Assembly (NCBI RefSeq): GCF_029689925.1
Contig: NZ_CP121445.1
Location: forward strand, 5,886,501 to 5,950,500
Source of the DNA: Anaerocolumna sp. AGMB13025
GTDB lineage: Bacteria > Bacillota > Clostridia > Lachnospirales > Lachnospiraceae
DNA: 64,000 nt
Direction of reading: 5' to 3'
The position numbers and the translations under genes were made by a program. The notes under the pieces are model-generated. The model did not search any database and was not told the origin of the DNA. It saw nothing but the letters and a program-made list of their open reading frames with translations. Each line of letters opens with the position of its first letter. The first letter of the stretch is position 1. This document shows, in pieces, positions 24,808-34,445 of this stretch.

Positions 24808-26535
24808 TTATCTGGATATATAGTTCTGGTAAGCTTTATTGCTGATATCCAGATACTGGGAAAGCCCAATATTATCAAGATCGGTTTTATAAGAATTCCA
24901 GTCTTTATCGTTATTTATATCGAATCCGCCGGTTATGAATTTAACCAGGGCTTCCTCCTGATAATCTTTGATTTCTATCTGAAGACGGGAGTAATCGTTG
25001 GCTGCCTCTGCATCTACATTTAAAGTAGGTATGCTTTGGTCTACACTTCTTGCCACCTCTTCATATGCCTTCGTACCACGGAATAACTGGATTTCCGTAC
25101 CGTTTGTGATGCTGTCATCTCTGAAATCTTCTGCTGCCACTGCTCCCTCTCTGTACTTTTTGGAATACATTACAGGAACGCTTTGTGTAAAGTCGATATT
25201 GTTGTAATAAGGATCATCTTCCGGTGTTTTAAGCAGTGCATAATCCGCCGGTTCGCCATCAAAACCAAGTTCACCGGACTCTGCTTTACGCCATTCGATA
25301 CCTTCACGGCCGGTTCTAAACATTGCACCTTCATCGGAATAGAAGTAATCAATCCAGCGCATGATTAAGTCAGGGTTTTTAGCAGCAGACGTAATGACCA
25401 TGTTTCCACGGATAACATCTCTTGTTAACTCATAATTTGGAGTGGTCGCAGTTCCGTCAGCACCTTTAAGGGGTGGCAGTATATCATATTGCTTCCAGAT
25501 ATCTGTATCACCCGAATAAATCTGATAAGCCGTAGGGTAGGAACCAAACATGGCATAATCTCCGCCGGATACATTGATCTTTGCATTGGTTTCCTGATTA
25601 TTGGTAAAGGCTTCCGGACTTAATAAGCCTTCGTTATATAATTTATTTAAAAATTTCACACCTTCACGATATTGATCCGTCGTTGCGGTATAAATAAGTT
25701 TACCGTCTTCCACTGCCAAATGGGTGTCTGCATCGCAATAAGTAAAGGCATTCATTAAGAAACCGTCCAGCTGTGTATGCCAGCCGTCTGAATTAGCAAT
25801 CAAAGGGATTTCATCGTTGGGATCTCCGTTGCCGTTGGCATCCTTTTCTTTAAAGGCTTTCAGCACATTATAATATTCATCAATGGTAGTCGGCATTTTT
25901 AGTCCCAGATTTTTGAGCCAGGTGGAATTTATGTACATCTTCTGGGAGTAATTACAGTGATAGCAGACTGCAATACCCGGCAGAGAATAGATTTTGCCGT
26001 CATTCTGGGATATCAGCTTCTTAACCTGGGGATCATCAGCCATAAGTTTCTTAAAATTAACACTGTTTTTATCTATTACCTCATTTAAAGGTACAATTAG
26101 TCCCTGATTCGCATATAAGAGTTCATTGGTGGGAGTTACATTATAGGTATCCATTCCACAGATTACATCGGGCAGATCACCGCTTGCCATAACGATGGAC
26201 ACTTTTTCGTTCCAGGAATCGGCAGGCACTACAATCCAGTCGATGGATACATTGGTTTTTTCTTCATATGCATCATTTGCATATGATTTTGTTACATCTT
26301 CTGTTCCCATCTGAGGAATCATAATAGAGAAGGACTGCTTTTCATTGGTGATTGGGAAAGTACCGGGTTCGGTTAATTCGGTGCCTTTACCATCACTGCT
26401 GCCATCTGCCTTTGTATCCGTCCCGGCAGAGTTCCCGCCAGTGCTTTGGGGATTTTTGCCACACCCACTAAATCCAGACATAACAAGAACTACTAACAAT
26501 AATACTGCAAAAATACGTCTGTTCTTTTTATCCAT
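24808..26535 (-). CDS. Extracellular solute-binding lipoprotein of a sugar ABC importer
   Basis: 575-aa family-1 binding protein of the LplA type. A lipobox SGFSGCGKN near residue 25 anchors it. The length (500-580 aa) and features such as EEKTNVSIDWIVVP, a DANGNGDPNDEIPL calcium-like loop and a long C-terminal lobe are typical of LplA/YtcQ proteins for oligosaccharides. AGGAGGAG precedes the ATG. It is the first gene of a three-gene importer operon and faces the membrane AraC regulator divergently, which should control it. Confidence 0.92.
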   Translation of the reverse strand: MDKKNRRIFAVLLLVVLVMSGFSGCGKNPQSTGGNSAGTDTKADGSSDGKGTELTEPGTFPITNEKQSFSIMIPQMGTEDVTKSYANDAYEEKTNVSIDWIVVPADSWNEKVSIVMASGDLPDVICGMDTYNVTPTNELLYANQGLIVPLNEVIDKNSVNFKKLMADDPQVKKLISQNDGKIYSLPGIAVCYHCNYSQKMYINSTWLKNLGLKMPTTIDEYYNVLKAFKEKDANGNGDPNDEIPLIANSDGWHTQLDGFLMNAFTYCDADTHLAVEDGKLIYTATTDQYREGVKFLNKLYNEGLLSPEAFTNNQETNAKINVSGGDYAMFGSYPTAYQIYSGDTDIWKQYDILPPLKGADGTATTPNYELTRDVIRGNMVITSAAKNPDLIMRWIDYFYSDEGAMFRTGREGIEWRKAESGELGFDGEPADYALLKTPEDDPYYNNIDFTQSVPVMYSKKYREGAVAAEDFRDDSITNGTEIQLFRGTKAYEEVARSVDQSIPTLNVDAEAANDYSRLQIEIKDYQEEALVKFITGGFDINNDKDWNSYKTDLDNIGLSQYLDISNKAYQNYISR

Positions 26536-26887
26536 TTTTGTTTTCTCCTCCTAAAATATGAATAATATCTGCATTAGCCACTTCATACGGCGGGGCCCCA
26601 ATACTTGCCGCACGGTACCATAAACCTCTAATGCCTGGTACAAGAACTATTATGCTTTATGATAGCTCTCTTGAAAAGATACACTTAAGTACTTTTCCAT
26701 ACATAATCTCTCCGGAAATCTGAAAGCTCTGGGCATACAAAATATTACATGCCATACATTTTAGTGATTGCCGATTTTAACCTCTATTTATAACATACAA
26801 ATTCCGCTTTTACCATACAAATTCTACTGACTTTCTTACGATTCAACCGATTTGACTCTTTCTCCTAATAAAATTTCAAATTACTCT
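26536..26887. other. Divergent control region of the sugar importer
   Basis: No ORF with a ribosome site. It must contain the importer promoter and probably AraC-type binding sites, but I could not identify a clear direct repeat to call as operator. Confidence 0.4.
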
Positions 26888-26916
26888 TTGATTTATCCCA
26901 TTATGTATATTATACT
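26888..26916 (+). promoter_or_regulatory. Sigma-A promoter of the membrane AraC regulator
   Basis: TTGATT, a 17-bp spacer and TATACT. The start near 26923 leaves a leader of about 75 nt. Confidence 0.6.
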
Positions 26917-26998
26917 ATTGATACGCCTATTTCCGAAATATTTAATGCATATTATACAGTTCTTATTTTATTGAATCAGGCATTAAGGAGTTTTTAAC

Positions 26999-29329
26999 AT
27001 GAAATCAATCAAATCTATATTATCTATTGTGTATAATAAACTAACCCGCAACAAAATCTTTATGCGTTTTTTTGTATCCTACATACTGGTTTTGTTTATC
27101 CCGTTTTTAGTGCTTCCGGTTATATTTAAATTCAGTTATGATACCATTGAGAAAAAAGAAGAAGAAATGCGTTCCTTAATGAACAATGACTGCTGTTCCA
27201 ACATGGATGCTGCAATCCGTAAAATAGATGATATGGTTATGTCGTTAGAAAAAAATACTTCCTTGTATAAACTTCTGTATAGGAAGGATCGGCCCGGTGA
27301 TGGCTCAAAAGATATCCTGCAGCTATATGAAGCCCGGACAGAAATGAATGCTCTTGTCAGTTATGCTGATTTTGACTATGACTTTGAACTTTACCTTGCC
27401 GGACCGGATTTGGTATATGACGGAAATTCTATTGTTTACGGCAGGGAAAATTATTATAATCAAAGGGTTTCCTATGACGGAATGACATATGGTCAGTTTA
27501 AAGAACAAGTCCTTGACCAATATCACAACCGTGACGTAATAGGCGATGTTGTAATGATTAATAAAAAAGACTTTACAAAAGCAAATAATTTCAAAAAGAA
27601 AACAGGCATCCTTTATATGATTTCTCTGCCCTATTTAAGCAGTGCAAGACTTGGCAACCCGGCAACTATGACTGTTTTAATCAGTGATTCCATTTTAAGT
27701 GGACTGGACTATGTTCCAGTGGGGGATTATGGCTGCGCTTTTATAGAGGACAATAATCAGAATATTATTTATAAAAGCTATGGTAATAAATTCACTTATC
27801 CGGTGGAAAATCTGACTTATCAAGGTGCAAAGGGAAGTTATTATAAAAATCTGAATGGACAGCTCTCCCTAATCACTTATACCAAGTCCTCCTATAATGA
27901 CTGGTATTATGTATCCATCTCACCCATAGAGGAAATTATGGGCAGCTTATCCTCTATAAAACACATCTTTTACGGGACTATGGTTCTTATCTTTTTGGTT
28001 GGATTAATTCTATGCACCCTGTTCAGCCAGAGGAATTCGACTCCATTAGAAGATGTCTTGTATGCCCTGCAGGAAAAAGATGGTGCTGTGATTGCTTCCT
28101 TTTCAGAACTTGGAGCTGAGATTCATCACATGATTACCAACAATGAAGCAATGACAAAAGCCATTGCCGAACAAAAGATTAAAATGGAACGGGCCTTTTA
28201 TGAGAAACTCTTTGCCGGGGGCTTTAATGAAGAAAATGAGATAATGGTCAATGCCAGGTATCTGGAACTGGATTTAAAAGCAGATATGTATGCCTTCCTG
28301 CTGTTATCTTTTGGAACGGCAGAAAGCAGTCTTGAAGAGGAGACCTTTTCTGATAAAAACCTGGTACAATTATTCGCAGAACATCTTGCTCTGCCTCAGA
28401 TGCAGTTCAGAACCTACACCCATGTTATATCCTTTGATAAGCTGGGGGTTTTGGTCTTCTTCTCCGGTACAAAGGTCTGTCAAAACAAAGATATATTACA
28501 GAAGGAGTTTAATTTAAAGCTAAAAGAAATGCAGGAACGATTCTCAGAGGAAATAAGATGCTGCTGCGGCACCTTTTATAACAGTGCAATTGATATCCCT
28601 CTGTCCTATAACGAAGCCATAATGACTATGGATCAAAGAATCAATCAGAGCCCGGATTATACCATAAGTTTTTATGAAGATATGACATCCGAGCCTTCCT
28701 ATTATTTCTATCCCAATGTGATTGAGATGAAATTAAAAAGTTTGGTAGGGGCCGGTAATACAGAAGGTATGGAACAGCTGCTGGATTATATCTTTACGGA
28801 AAATTTCCAGAAGAAAAGTTTATCCCAAAGCACCATCATAAAGCTGTTTATGGATATGCAGACAGGTATTATAAGATTGTTACAGGAATTTAAGCTGAAT
28901 ATACATATTCATGGATTGTTTAAAGCAAACTTAAATAATCTTAACATTGAAAACGAGTGCAGCCGTATTCGTGAGGCATACCATCAGATTATATGCGCTA
29001 TTAAAAGTAAGCCTGCCGATAACCGGTTATTTGAAGAAATGATTCATTACATCAATGAGAATTATAATAACAATTTACTGAGTGTAAGTATGATCGCACA
29101 AAAGTTCCACATGTCGGAATCCTATTTCTCCCAGTATTTTAAAAAATATGTGGATCAGACCTTCAGTAAGTACTTAGAAACTCTTCGAATCAATAAAGCC
29201 TGTGAATTGATAAAACAGACAGATATCACCATTGAAGAGATTTCTGAAGCGGTCGGCTATACCAGTTCTTTATCCTTCCGCCGCGCCTTTAAAAAAGTTA
29301 TTGGGGTAACGCCCTCCTGTTATCGATAA
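26999..29329 (+). CDS. Membrane-anchored AraC-family regulator (YesN/one-component type)
   Basis: 776 aa. TM1 (about 22-45, FFVSYILVLFIPFLVLPVIF) and TM2 (about 320-340, GTMVLIFLVGLILCTLF) enclose a dCACHE-like extracellular sensor of about 270 residues. A cytoplasmic linker follows, and the last 100 residues hold two AraC helix-turn-helices (VSMIAQKFHMSESYFSQYFKK and EEISEAVGYTSSLSFRRAFK, ending TPSCYR). This is a one-protein sensor and regulator without kinase or receiver domain. Divergent placement next to the LplABC-type importer indicates it senses the sugar, or its bound binding protein, outside and activates uptake. Confidence 0.92.
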   Translation: MKSIKSILSIVYNKLTRNKIFMRFFVSYILVLFIPFLVLPVIFKFSYDTIEKKEEEMRSLMNNDCCSNMDAAIRKIDDMVMSLEKNTSLYKLLYRKDRPGDGSKDILQLYEARTEMNALVSYADFDYDFELYLAGPDLVYDGNSIVYGRENYYNQRVSYDGMTYGQFKEQVLDQYHNRDVIGDVVMINKKDFTKANNFKKKTGILYMISLPYLSSARLGNPATMTVLISDSILSGLDYVPVGDYGCAFIEDNNQNIIYKSYGNKFTYPVENLTYQGAKGSYYKNLNGQLSLITYTKSSYNDWYYVSISPIEEIMGSLSSIKHIFYGTMVLIFLVGLILCTLFSQRNSTPLEDVLYALQEKDGAVIASFSELGAEIHHMITNNEAMTKAIAEQKIKMERAFYEKLFAGGFNEENEIMVNARYLELDLKADMYAFLLLSFGTAESSLEEETFSDKNLVQLFAEHLALPQMQFRTYTHVISFDKLGVLVFFSGTKVCQNKDILQKEFNLKLKEMQERFSEEIRCCCGTFYNSAIDIPLSYNEAIMTMDQRINQSPDYTISFYEDMTSEPSYYFYPNVIEMKLKSLVGAGNTEGMEQLLDYIFTENFQKKSLSQSTIIKLFMDMQTGIIRLLQEFKLNIHIHGLFKANLNNLNIENECSRIREAYHQIICAIKSKPADNRLFEEMIHYINENYNNNLLSVSMIAQKFHMSESYFSQYFKKYVDQTFSKYLETLRINKACELIKQTDITIEEISEAVGYTSSLSFRRAFKKVIGVTPSCYR

Positions 29330-29606
29330 TTATAATGACGAGCGTGTTATAAACATTGATATACAGCTTTAAAGCTGAGTTTATGAAGCAAGAAATATCT
29401 GCACCACAGCGAATATTTTTTAACGAGTATTTATTGCATTTAAATTAATATGATACCTTCACAAAAATGGCTTATTCAGGTCAATAATTTTACTTGTTTT
29501 GAATAAGCTCATTATCTGCATATACGGTTTCGAATTTATTTTAACCGGTTTACTTAAATTACTTTGGATTAGTATTTTGAATAAATAATCTCAATATATA
29601 AAAAAA

Positions 29607-29649
29607 CAAGAGCAGTTATGAAATTTACACATTTCACAACCTGCTCTTT
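29607..29649 (-). terminator. Terminator of infC-rpmI-rplT
   Basis: On the minus strand AGAGCAGGTTGTGAAAT pairs with ATTTCATAACTGCTCT, followed by TGTTTTTT, 35 nt after the rplT stop. Confidence 0.88.
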
Positions 29650-29683
29650 CTATATATCAGTAAATGATTTACTTAAATTTATA

Positions 29684-30040
29684 TTATGCTATTTTAGATT
29701 TTGCAACTTCAGCTAAAGCTGTGAAGCCAGCAGGATCGTTAATAGCCATGTCTGATAACATTTTTCTGTTGATTTCAACACCGGCAACTTTTAAACCATG
29801 CATAAGTTTGCTGTAAGAAAGACCATTCATTCTTGCAGCTGCGTTAATTCTTGCAATCCATAACTGTCTGAACTGTCTCTTTCTTTGTCTTCTTCCGGCA
29901 AAGGATGAGGTTAACGCTCTCATAACGGATTGTTTTGCTACTCTATATTGTTTTGATCTGGCTCCTCTATATCCTTTTGCCAGCTTTAATACTCTATTAT
30001 GTCTTTTTTTAGCATTTAATGCGCCTTTAATTCTAGCCAT
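29684..30040 (-). CDS. rplT: 50S ribosomal protein L20
   Basis: 118 aa, standard length. N-terminal [30 protein letters not shown]-like basic tail (shown in outline) that binds 23S rRNA helices during 50S assembly, and the conserved [20 protein letters not shown]. Last gene of infC-rpmI-rplT, 29 bp after rpmI, with AGGGAGGG upstream. In Firmicutes L20 represses this operon by binding its leader. Confidence 0.98.
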   Translation of the reverse strand: MARIKGALNAKKRHNRVLKLAKGYRGARSKQYRVAKQSVMRALTSSFAGRRQRKRQFRQLWIARINAAARMNGLSYSKLMHGLKVAGVEINRKMLSDMAINDPAGFTALAEVAKSKIA

Positions 30041-30069
30041 GTTCTATTTCCCTCCTTATCACCTATATC

Positions 30070-30267
30070 TTATAGATATGGCATAATCTTCTTCATATTC
30101 TTTACTTTTGTTGAATCTACTAAAGTAGCTTTTCTAAGATTTCTCTTTCTCTTAGTACTCTTCTTGGTTAAGATATGGCTTTTATAAGCTTTCATTCTCT
30201 TTAACTGTCCTGTACCGGTTTTCTTGAAACGCTTTGCTGCTGATCTGTTAGTTTTAATTTTAGGCAT
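30070..30267 (-). CDS. rpmI: 50S ribosomal protein L35
   Basis: 65 aa, full length, highly basic. Starts [20 protein letters not shown] and contains [21 protein letters not shown]-type sequence characteristic of L35. Middle gene of the IF3-L35-L20 operon, with AAGGAGG before the ATG. Confidence 0.98.
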   Translation of the reverse strand: MPKIKTNRSAAKRFKKTGTGQLKRMKAYKSHILTKKSTKRKRNLRKATLVDSTKVKNMKKIMPYL

Positions 30268-30447
30268 GATATTTCCTCCTTAATCATGATACAATTAGCT
30301 TATCCTTATATTGGGTTGTCCAATTGTCTTATTTTATTATTATTCACCTGGTAAAGTCCTGCCTGACTTTCACCGAATAACCGAAGCCTAAGCTTCGGTT
30401 ATTCTAATCTATAACGTTAAAGTGTCCCGGACATTTACAAAGTGTAA

Positions 30448-30954
30448 TTAACGCTTTTCTGTCAGAAACAAAATCATGCTTCTGCCTTCTAGTTTTGCAG
30501 GTTTCTCAACGACTGCAATATCCTCAAGCCTTGAAAAGAAATCATCTAATATCTGCTTGCCGGTTGACATATGAGCCATCTCCCTACCACGGAAACGAAG
30601 TGCCACTTTTACTTTATCACCTTTTGTGATAAATTTTCTTGCCTGATTAGCCTTAGTACTAAGATCATTCTCATCAATATTAGGTGATAAACGAATCTCT
30701 TTTACTTCGGTTACTTTCTGCTTTTTCTTTGCTTCTTTATCTTTTCTTGCTAATTCATATCTGTATTTACCGTAATCGATAATCTTACATACAGGTGGTT
30801 TAGCGGTAGGAGCAATCTTAACCAAATCAAGATTTGCTTCTTTAGCAAGCCTCATAGCCTCCTTAATTGGCAATATACCTAACTGTTCGCCTTCTTCTCC
30901 AATTAAACGGACTTCTTTGTCTCTAATTTGCTCATTGATCATTAATTCACTAAT
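30448..30954 (-). CDS. infC: Translation initiation factor IF-3, ATT start
   Basis: Binds the 30S subunit and checks the start codon. The N-domain has INEQIRDKEVRLIGEEGEQL, the linker is Lys-rich, and the C-domain has GDKVKVALRFRGREM. I start it at ATT 30954 (ISELMINEQ, 168 aa): GGAGGTG lies 7 nt before ATT but 19 nt before the first ATG (30942). A rare start codon is a known feature of infC and allows IF3 to limit its own synthesis. First gene of infC-rpmI-rplT. Confidence 0.95.
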   Translation of the reverse strand: MSELMINEQIRDKEVRLIGEEGEQLGILPIKEAMRLAKEANLDLVKIAPTAKPPVCKIIDYGKYRYELARKDKEAKKKQKVTEVKEIRLSPNIDENDLSTKANQARKFITKGDKVKVALRFRGREMAHMSTGKQILDDFFSRLEDIAVVEKPAKLEGRSMILFLTEKR

Positions 30955-30968
30955 AGTACTGCACCTCC

Positions 30969-31190
30969 ATAGGTTGATATTACATTATCGTGTTATTTTA
31001 ACATAAAAAAAATGGATAGCAAAGACCATCCACATTCAAATCCGTCAAATTCCTCATTGGATTTTCGTTCCAACAAGTACTCACAACCGAAATTATTAAC
31101 CTGAGTCACACTATAAGTGCTGAGGTGAGAGTGGATACTCTGCTTTATTGTTGTCGCATAATCATATTGTTAAATATGATAGATTCACAA
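30969..31190 (-). promoter_or_regulatory. infC leader, probable L20-type regulatory RNA
   Basis: A leader of about 200 nt before infC has several hairpins and ends in a terminator-like GGATGG-TCTTTG-CTATCC stem followed by ATTTTTTTT (31012-31032). Position and a terminator inside the leader match the L20 leader of Firmicutes, where L20 binding causes early termination. I could not match the L20 mimic motif residue by residue. Confidence 0.6.
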
Positions 31191-31312
31191 GCTTTATAAC
31201 TATAACATAGGTTTGTTAAATTGTCAATAAGATTTTGTAATTTTTTGTGACTTTTTTGATGACCTTTTTTGGACATCGTGGCAGCCGGTGGGGGGAATCA
31301 TTGGGGGCGTCC

Positions 31313-31522
31313 GGTAGTATCCTGGCAGGCTTGTAATATTTTTGCAGGGAAAGAACCCCCATGCCACTAAAACTTGGTGAACTGCTTATAACAGCCGGGA
31401 AAGAGTAAAACTCACTTCGTTCAGACAGTTACTCTTTCCCGGCTTGTCGCAGTTTACCAAGTTTAAGTGGCATGGGGAACCTTTCCAATGCAAAAATATT
31501 ACAAGCCTGCCAGGATATTACC
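31313..31522. mobile_element. 210-bp inverted-repeat element
   Basis: Terminal repeats of 34 bp with one mismatch (31313-31346 and 31489-31522; core ATCCTGGCAGGCTTGTAAT). Inside, further arms pair in register: ATGCCACT/AGTGGCAT, ACTTGGT/ACCAAGT, AACTGC/GCAGTT, and GCCGGGAAAGAGTAA/TTACTCTTTCCCGGC. The whole element folds into one long hairpin. No ORF and no clear target duplication. It sits between the infC leader and the GNAT gene and may also stop transcription. Confidence 0.7.
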
Positions 31523-31627
31523 TGTGTCTTTGGTTTATTTTCTTTTTCGCGGTTGCTGTGGTTGTTTTTTATTAGGAATTTTGTTTCTTTTAGCAGTGAA
31601 ATTATATGAGTTATTAAATTCTATTTT

Positions 31628-32089
31628 CTATTGTATATAGTAAACCATATCACCCTTTACTTCTTTAAATCCGTATTTTTCATATAAAGGTTTCCCCATA
31701 TCGGTGGCGTTTAGCATTACTTTTGAATGTCCATGGATTCTGGCTTCTTCTACGATCAGGTTGAATACTTTTGATGCAATTCCTTTGCCACGGTAAGCAG
31801 GATATGTAAACATGTTACTGATATAGGCTGCTTTACCGGTTATACAGGCTTTATTCGGGGGAACTTTGTAAAAGGTAATTCCGCCGACTCCGGCAACTTC
31901 CGCGCCGTCTATGGCTATCCAGGCCACAAAACTGCCGTCGGCAAGGGCTTCTGCTAAATATTCTTTAATTGCCTGAGATAAAGGTATCTTTTCTTCTTCC
32001 GTCAACTGATTCACATCACTTAAGAAGTCAATTCTTACTTTGGTTAGTAAATCAATTTCTTCAATCGTAATTCTGCGGTATTCTATCAT
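31628..32089 (-). CDS. GNAT-family N-acetyltransferase
   Basis: 153 aa, a single GNAT domain that transfers acetyl from acetyl-CoA to an amine. The acetyl-CoA motif A is visible as ISNMFTYPAYRGKGIASKVF (R/Q-x-x-G-x-A type) and the C-terminal LYEKYGFKEV is typical. GGGGGAG lies before the ATG. Stands alone between the inverted-repeat element and prfC. Substrate cannot be told from sequence. Confidence 0.9.
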   Translation of the reverse strand: MIEYRRITIEEIDLLTKVRIDFLSDVNQLTEEEKIPLSQAIKEYLAEALADGSFVAWIAIDGAEVAGVGGITFYKVPPNKACITGKAAYISNMFTYPAYRGKGIASKVFNLIVEEARIHGHSKVMLNATDMGKPLYEKYGFKEVKGDMVYYIQ

Positions 32090-32164
32090 ATGATCTCCCC
32101 CCGTATCTATATTTATAATTTAATGTTCAGTAATCAAAAGCAATTCCACAGCTTCTTTTAGGTT

Positions 32165-32300
32165 CTTTCTATTAAAATTCTATCTTCTTTGCCACTTTCT
32201 CTTAAGATTCTATCTCTTTCATTTTCTTTCTCTTTAATTTTCTATCTCTTTAATTTTCTATCTCTTTCATTTTCTTTCTCTTTTAGATTCTTTCTGTATT
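32165..32300. repeat. Pyrimidine-rich degenerate repeat
   Basis: Repeated TTTTCTATCTCTTTAA / TTTTCTTTCTCTTTAA-like units of 16-18 bp running into the 3' end of prfC. Non-coding. Confidence 0.65.
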
Positions 32301-33888
32301 ATTCCCTTCCGAATTCAGACAATTTCAGTTCTTTATTCCGGTCTAAAACAGTCTGGATACTCCAGCTATGTGTAAATAACAATAATGGATTTCCTTTTAA
32401 ATCCTTTACCTTTTTGGTATCGGAAGTAACATTTAATTTGCTGACTTCAATATTCTTATTTTCAATCCAGCGGATATATTCATAGGCTAAGGGTTCCAAA
32501 CGGATTTCAACACCATATTCGGATTCCAGGCGGAATTTTAGTACATCAAATTGAAGAACACCTACCACACCTACGATGATTTCTTCCATACCGGTATTAA
32601 ACTCCTGGAAAATCTGGATAGCGCCTTCCTGGGCAATCTGTGATACTCCTTTTAAAAACTGCTTTCTCTTCATGGTATCCACCTGTCTTACCTTGGCAAA
32701 ATGCTCCGGTGAAAAGGTGGGTATTCCTTCATATGCAAACTTTTTATCAGGCATACATAGCGTATCCCCAATGGAGAAAATACCGGGATCAAATACACCT
32801 ATAATATCCCCTGCATAGGCTTCTTCCACTATTTTTCTCTCCTGGGCCATTAACTGCTGAGGCTGGGATAGTCTTATCTTTTTGCCGCCCTGGACATGGT
32901 TTACCTCCATTCCGGCTTCAAATTTACCAGAACAGATTCTCATGAATGCAATTCTGTCTCTGTGGGCTTTATTCATATTTGCCTGTATTTTAAATACAAA
33001 GGCAGAAAAATCATTCGCAATGGGATCGATCGAACCTTCTGTTGATTTTCTTGGCAGTGGTGTTGTAGTCATATTTAAGAAATGCTTTAAAAAGGTTTCT
33101 ACACCAAAATTGGTTAAGGCTGAACCAAAGAATACCGGTGTCAGCTTGCCGGCTCTTACTAAATCTACATCAAATTCACTGCTGGCTCCATCTAATAGGT
33201 CAATTTCTTCGGATAAGGTATCATGATTGACCTTACCTATTAAAGTATCCAGACTTTCATCCCCTAATTCAGCTTCTACGGATTCTACTTCCTTTTGTCC
33301 GTTGTTGGCAGCAAAAAAACGGGTAATATGTTTTGTTTCTCTGTCATATACTCCCTTAAAGTTCTTGCCGGAACCAATGGGCCAGTTAATGGGGCAGGTA
33401 CGGATACCCAGTACGGTTTCAATATCATCTAAGAGTTCAAAGGTGTCTTTGGCTTCTCTATCCAGCTTATTGATAAAGGTAAAGATCGGTATATTACGCA
33501 TGACACATACCTTAAATAATTTAATGGTCTGATTTTCAACACCCTTAGAGGCATCAATCACCATGACCGCAGAATCCGCTGCCATTAAGGTACGGTAGGT
33601 GTCTTCCGAGAAATCCTGATGTCCGGGGGTATCCAGTATATTGATACAATAATCTCCGTAGTTAAACTGCATTACGGAAGAGGTTACCGAGATACCACGC
33701 TGTTTCTCAATTTCCATCCAGTCAGAGACTGCATGACGGTCTGTCTTTTTCCCCTTAACCGAACCTGCCAGATTTATAGCCCCGCCATATAACAGAAGCT
33801 TTTCTGTCAACGTTGTCTTTCCGGCATCCGGATGGGATATAATTGCAAAGGTTCGTCTTTTATTAATTTCCTTCGTATAATCAGCCAA
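32299..33888 (-). CDS. prfC: Peptide chain release factor 3
   Basis: 529-aa translational GTPase that removes RF1/RF2 from the ribosome after peptide release. G1 is SHPDAGKTTLTEKLL, G3 DTPGHQDF, G4 NKLDR; the domain order matches RF3, and GSVKGKKTDRHAVSDWMEIE is characteristic. It starts with TTG at 33888, 7 nt after GGAGG; there is no nearby ATG in frame. Single-gene unit flanked by minisatellite DNA on both sides. Confidence 0.96.
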   Translation of the reverse strand: MADYTKEINKRRTFAIISHPDAGKTTLTEKLLLYGGAINLAGSVKGKKTDRHAVSDWMEIEKQRGISVTSSVMQFNYGDYCINILDTPGHQDFSEDTYRTLMAADSAVMVIDASKGVENQTIKLFKVCVMRNIPIFTFINKLDREAKDTFELLDDIETVLGIRTCPINWPIGSGKNFKGVYDRETKHITRFFAANNGQKEVESVEAELGDESLDTLIGKVNHDTLSEEIDLLDGASSEFDVDLVRAGKLTPVFFGSALTNFGVETFLKHFLNMTTTPLPRKSTEGSIDPIANDFSAFVFKIQANMNKAHRDRIAFMRICSGKFEAGMEVNHVQGGKKIRLSQPQQLMAQERKIVEEAYAGDIIGVFDPGIFSIGDTLCMPDKKFAYEGIPTFSPEHFAKVRQVDTMKRKQFLKGVSQIAQEGAIQIFQEFNTGMEEIIVGVVGVLQFDVLKFRLESEYGVEIRLEPLAYEYIRWIENKNIEVSKLNVTSDTKKVKDLKGNPLLLFTHSWSIQTVLDRNKELKLSEFGRE

Positions 33889-33935
33889 AATAAATCCTCC
33901 AAACTATATATTTCTAAGTTTATTATATCTATCAC

Positions 33936-34090
33936 TTGTTCTGTATGAATTTTATTTACTGCATGAATTCTAATTACTATATAAAATCTGCGTATAGCAT
34001 AAGTTCTGTTTATTATATGAATTCTGTATATTGTATGAATTCTGTTTACTGTATGAATTCCGCTTACTGTATAAATTCTGCTTACTGCCA
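33936..34090. repeat. 18-bp minisatellite
   Basis: At least eight degenerate units of TATGAATTCTGTTTACTG. Because 18 is a multiple of three, one plus-strand frame stays open and would read repeats of MNSVYC, but there is no ribosome site. Confidence 0.8.
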
Positions 34091-34309
34091 GATTAAAGTT
34101 AAGGCAATTTTCCTGTCATGAGAATGCAATCTCTTTATCATATAAATATCTATCAAAACCTCTTCATAATATAATAAAAAAGCACTATCTGTCAAGGTAT
34201 TTCAATAATATCAGCACTTTAAATCACATATTAAACCTATTCCTGTTCTGTACGGATAGGAAATAACGAAATACGAATCCAAACCGATAAAACTAAAAGT
34301 AATACTTGT

Positions 34310-34338
34310 TTGTTCCCAAATATTTCTTATGCTATAAT
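34310..34338 (+). promoter_or_regulatory. Sigma-A promoter of the LRR gene
   Basis: TTGTTC, 17-bp spacer and TATAAT. Gives a structured leader of about 100 nt. Confidence 0.65.
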
Positions 34339-34380
34339 ATACTTTGTAAACCTTTAAACTGCAATTAATAAGGGAGAGTT

Positions 34381-34440
34381 AAGTTTGTGCTTGCGCACCA
34401 CAAACTTGGTATACGCAAAGAGCGTGTGCAAGAATAGAGG
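34381..34440 (+). promoter_or_regulatory. Possible pseudoknot leader of the LRR gene
   Basis: AAGTTTGTG (34381-34389) and CACAAACTT (34399-34407) form a 9-bp stem. Its 9-nt loop CTTGCGCAC is complementary (one G-U) to GTGTGCAAG at 34424-34432, which abuts the AGAGG ribosome site. Together they could form an H-type pseudoknot or two alternative helices. Confidence 0.5.
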
Positions 34441-34445
34441 TTAAT

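Noticed and set aside
31313-31522. Possible insertion sequence
   Set aside because: Only 210 bp and no transposase frame; kept as a non-autonomous hairpin element.
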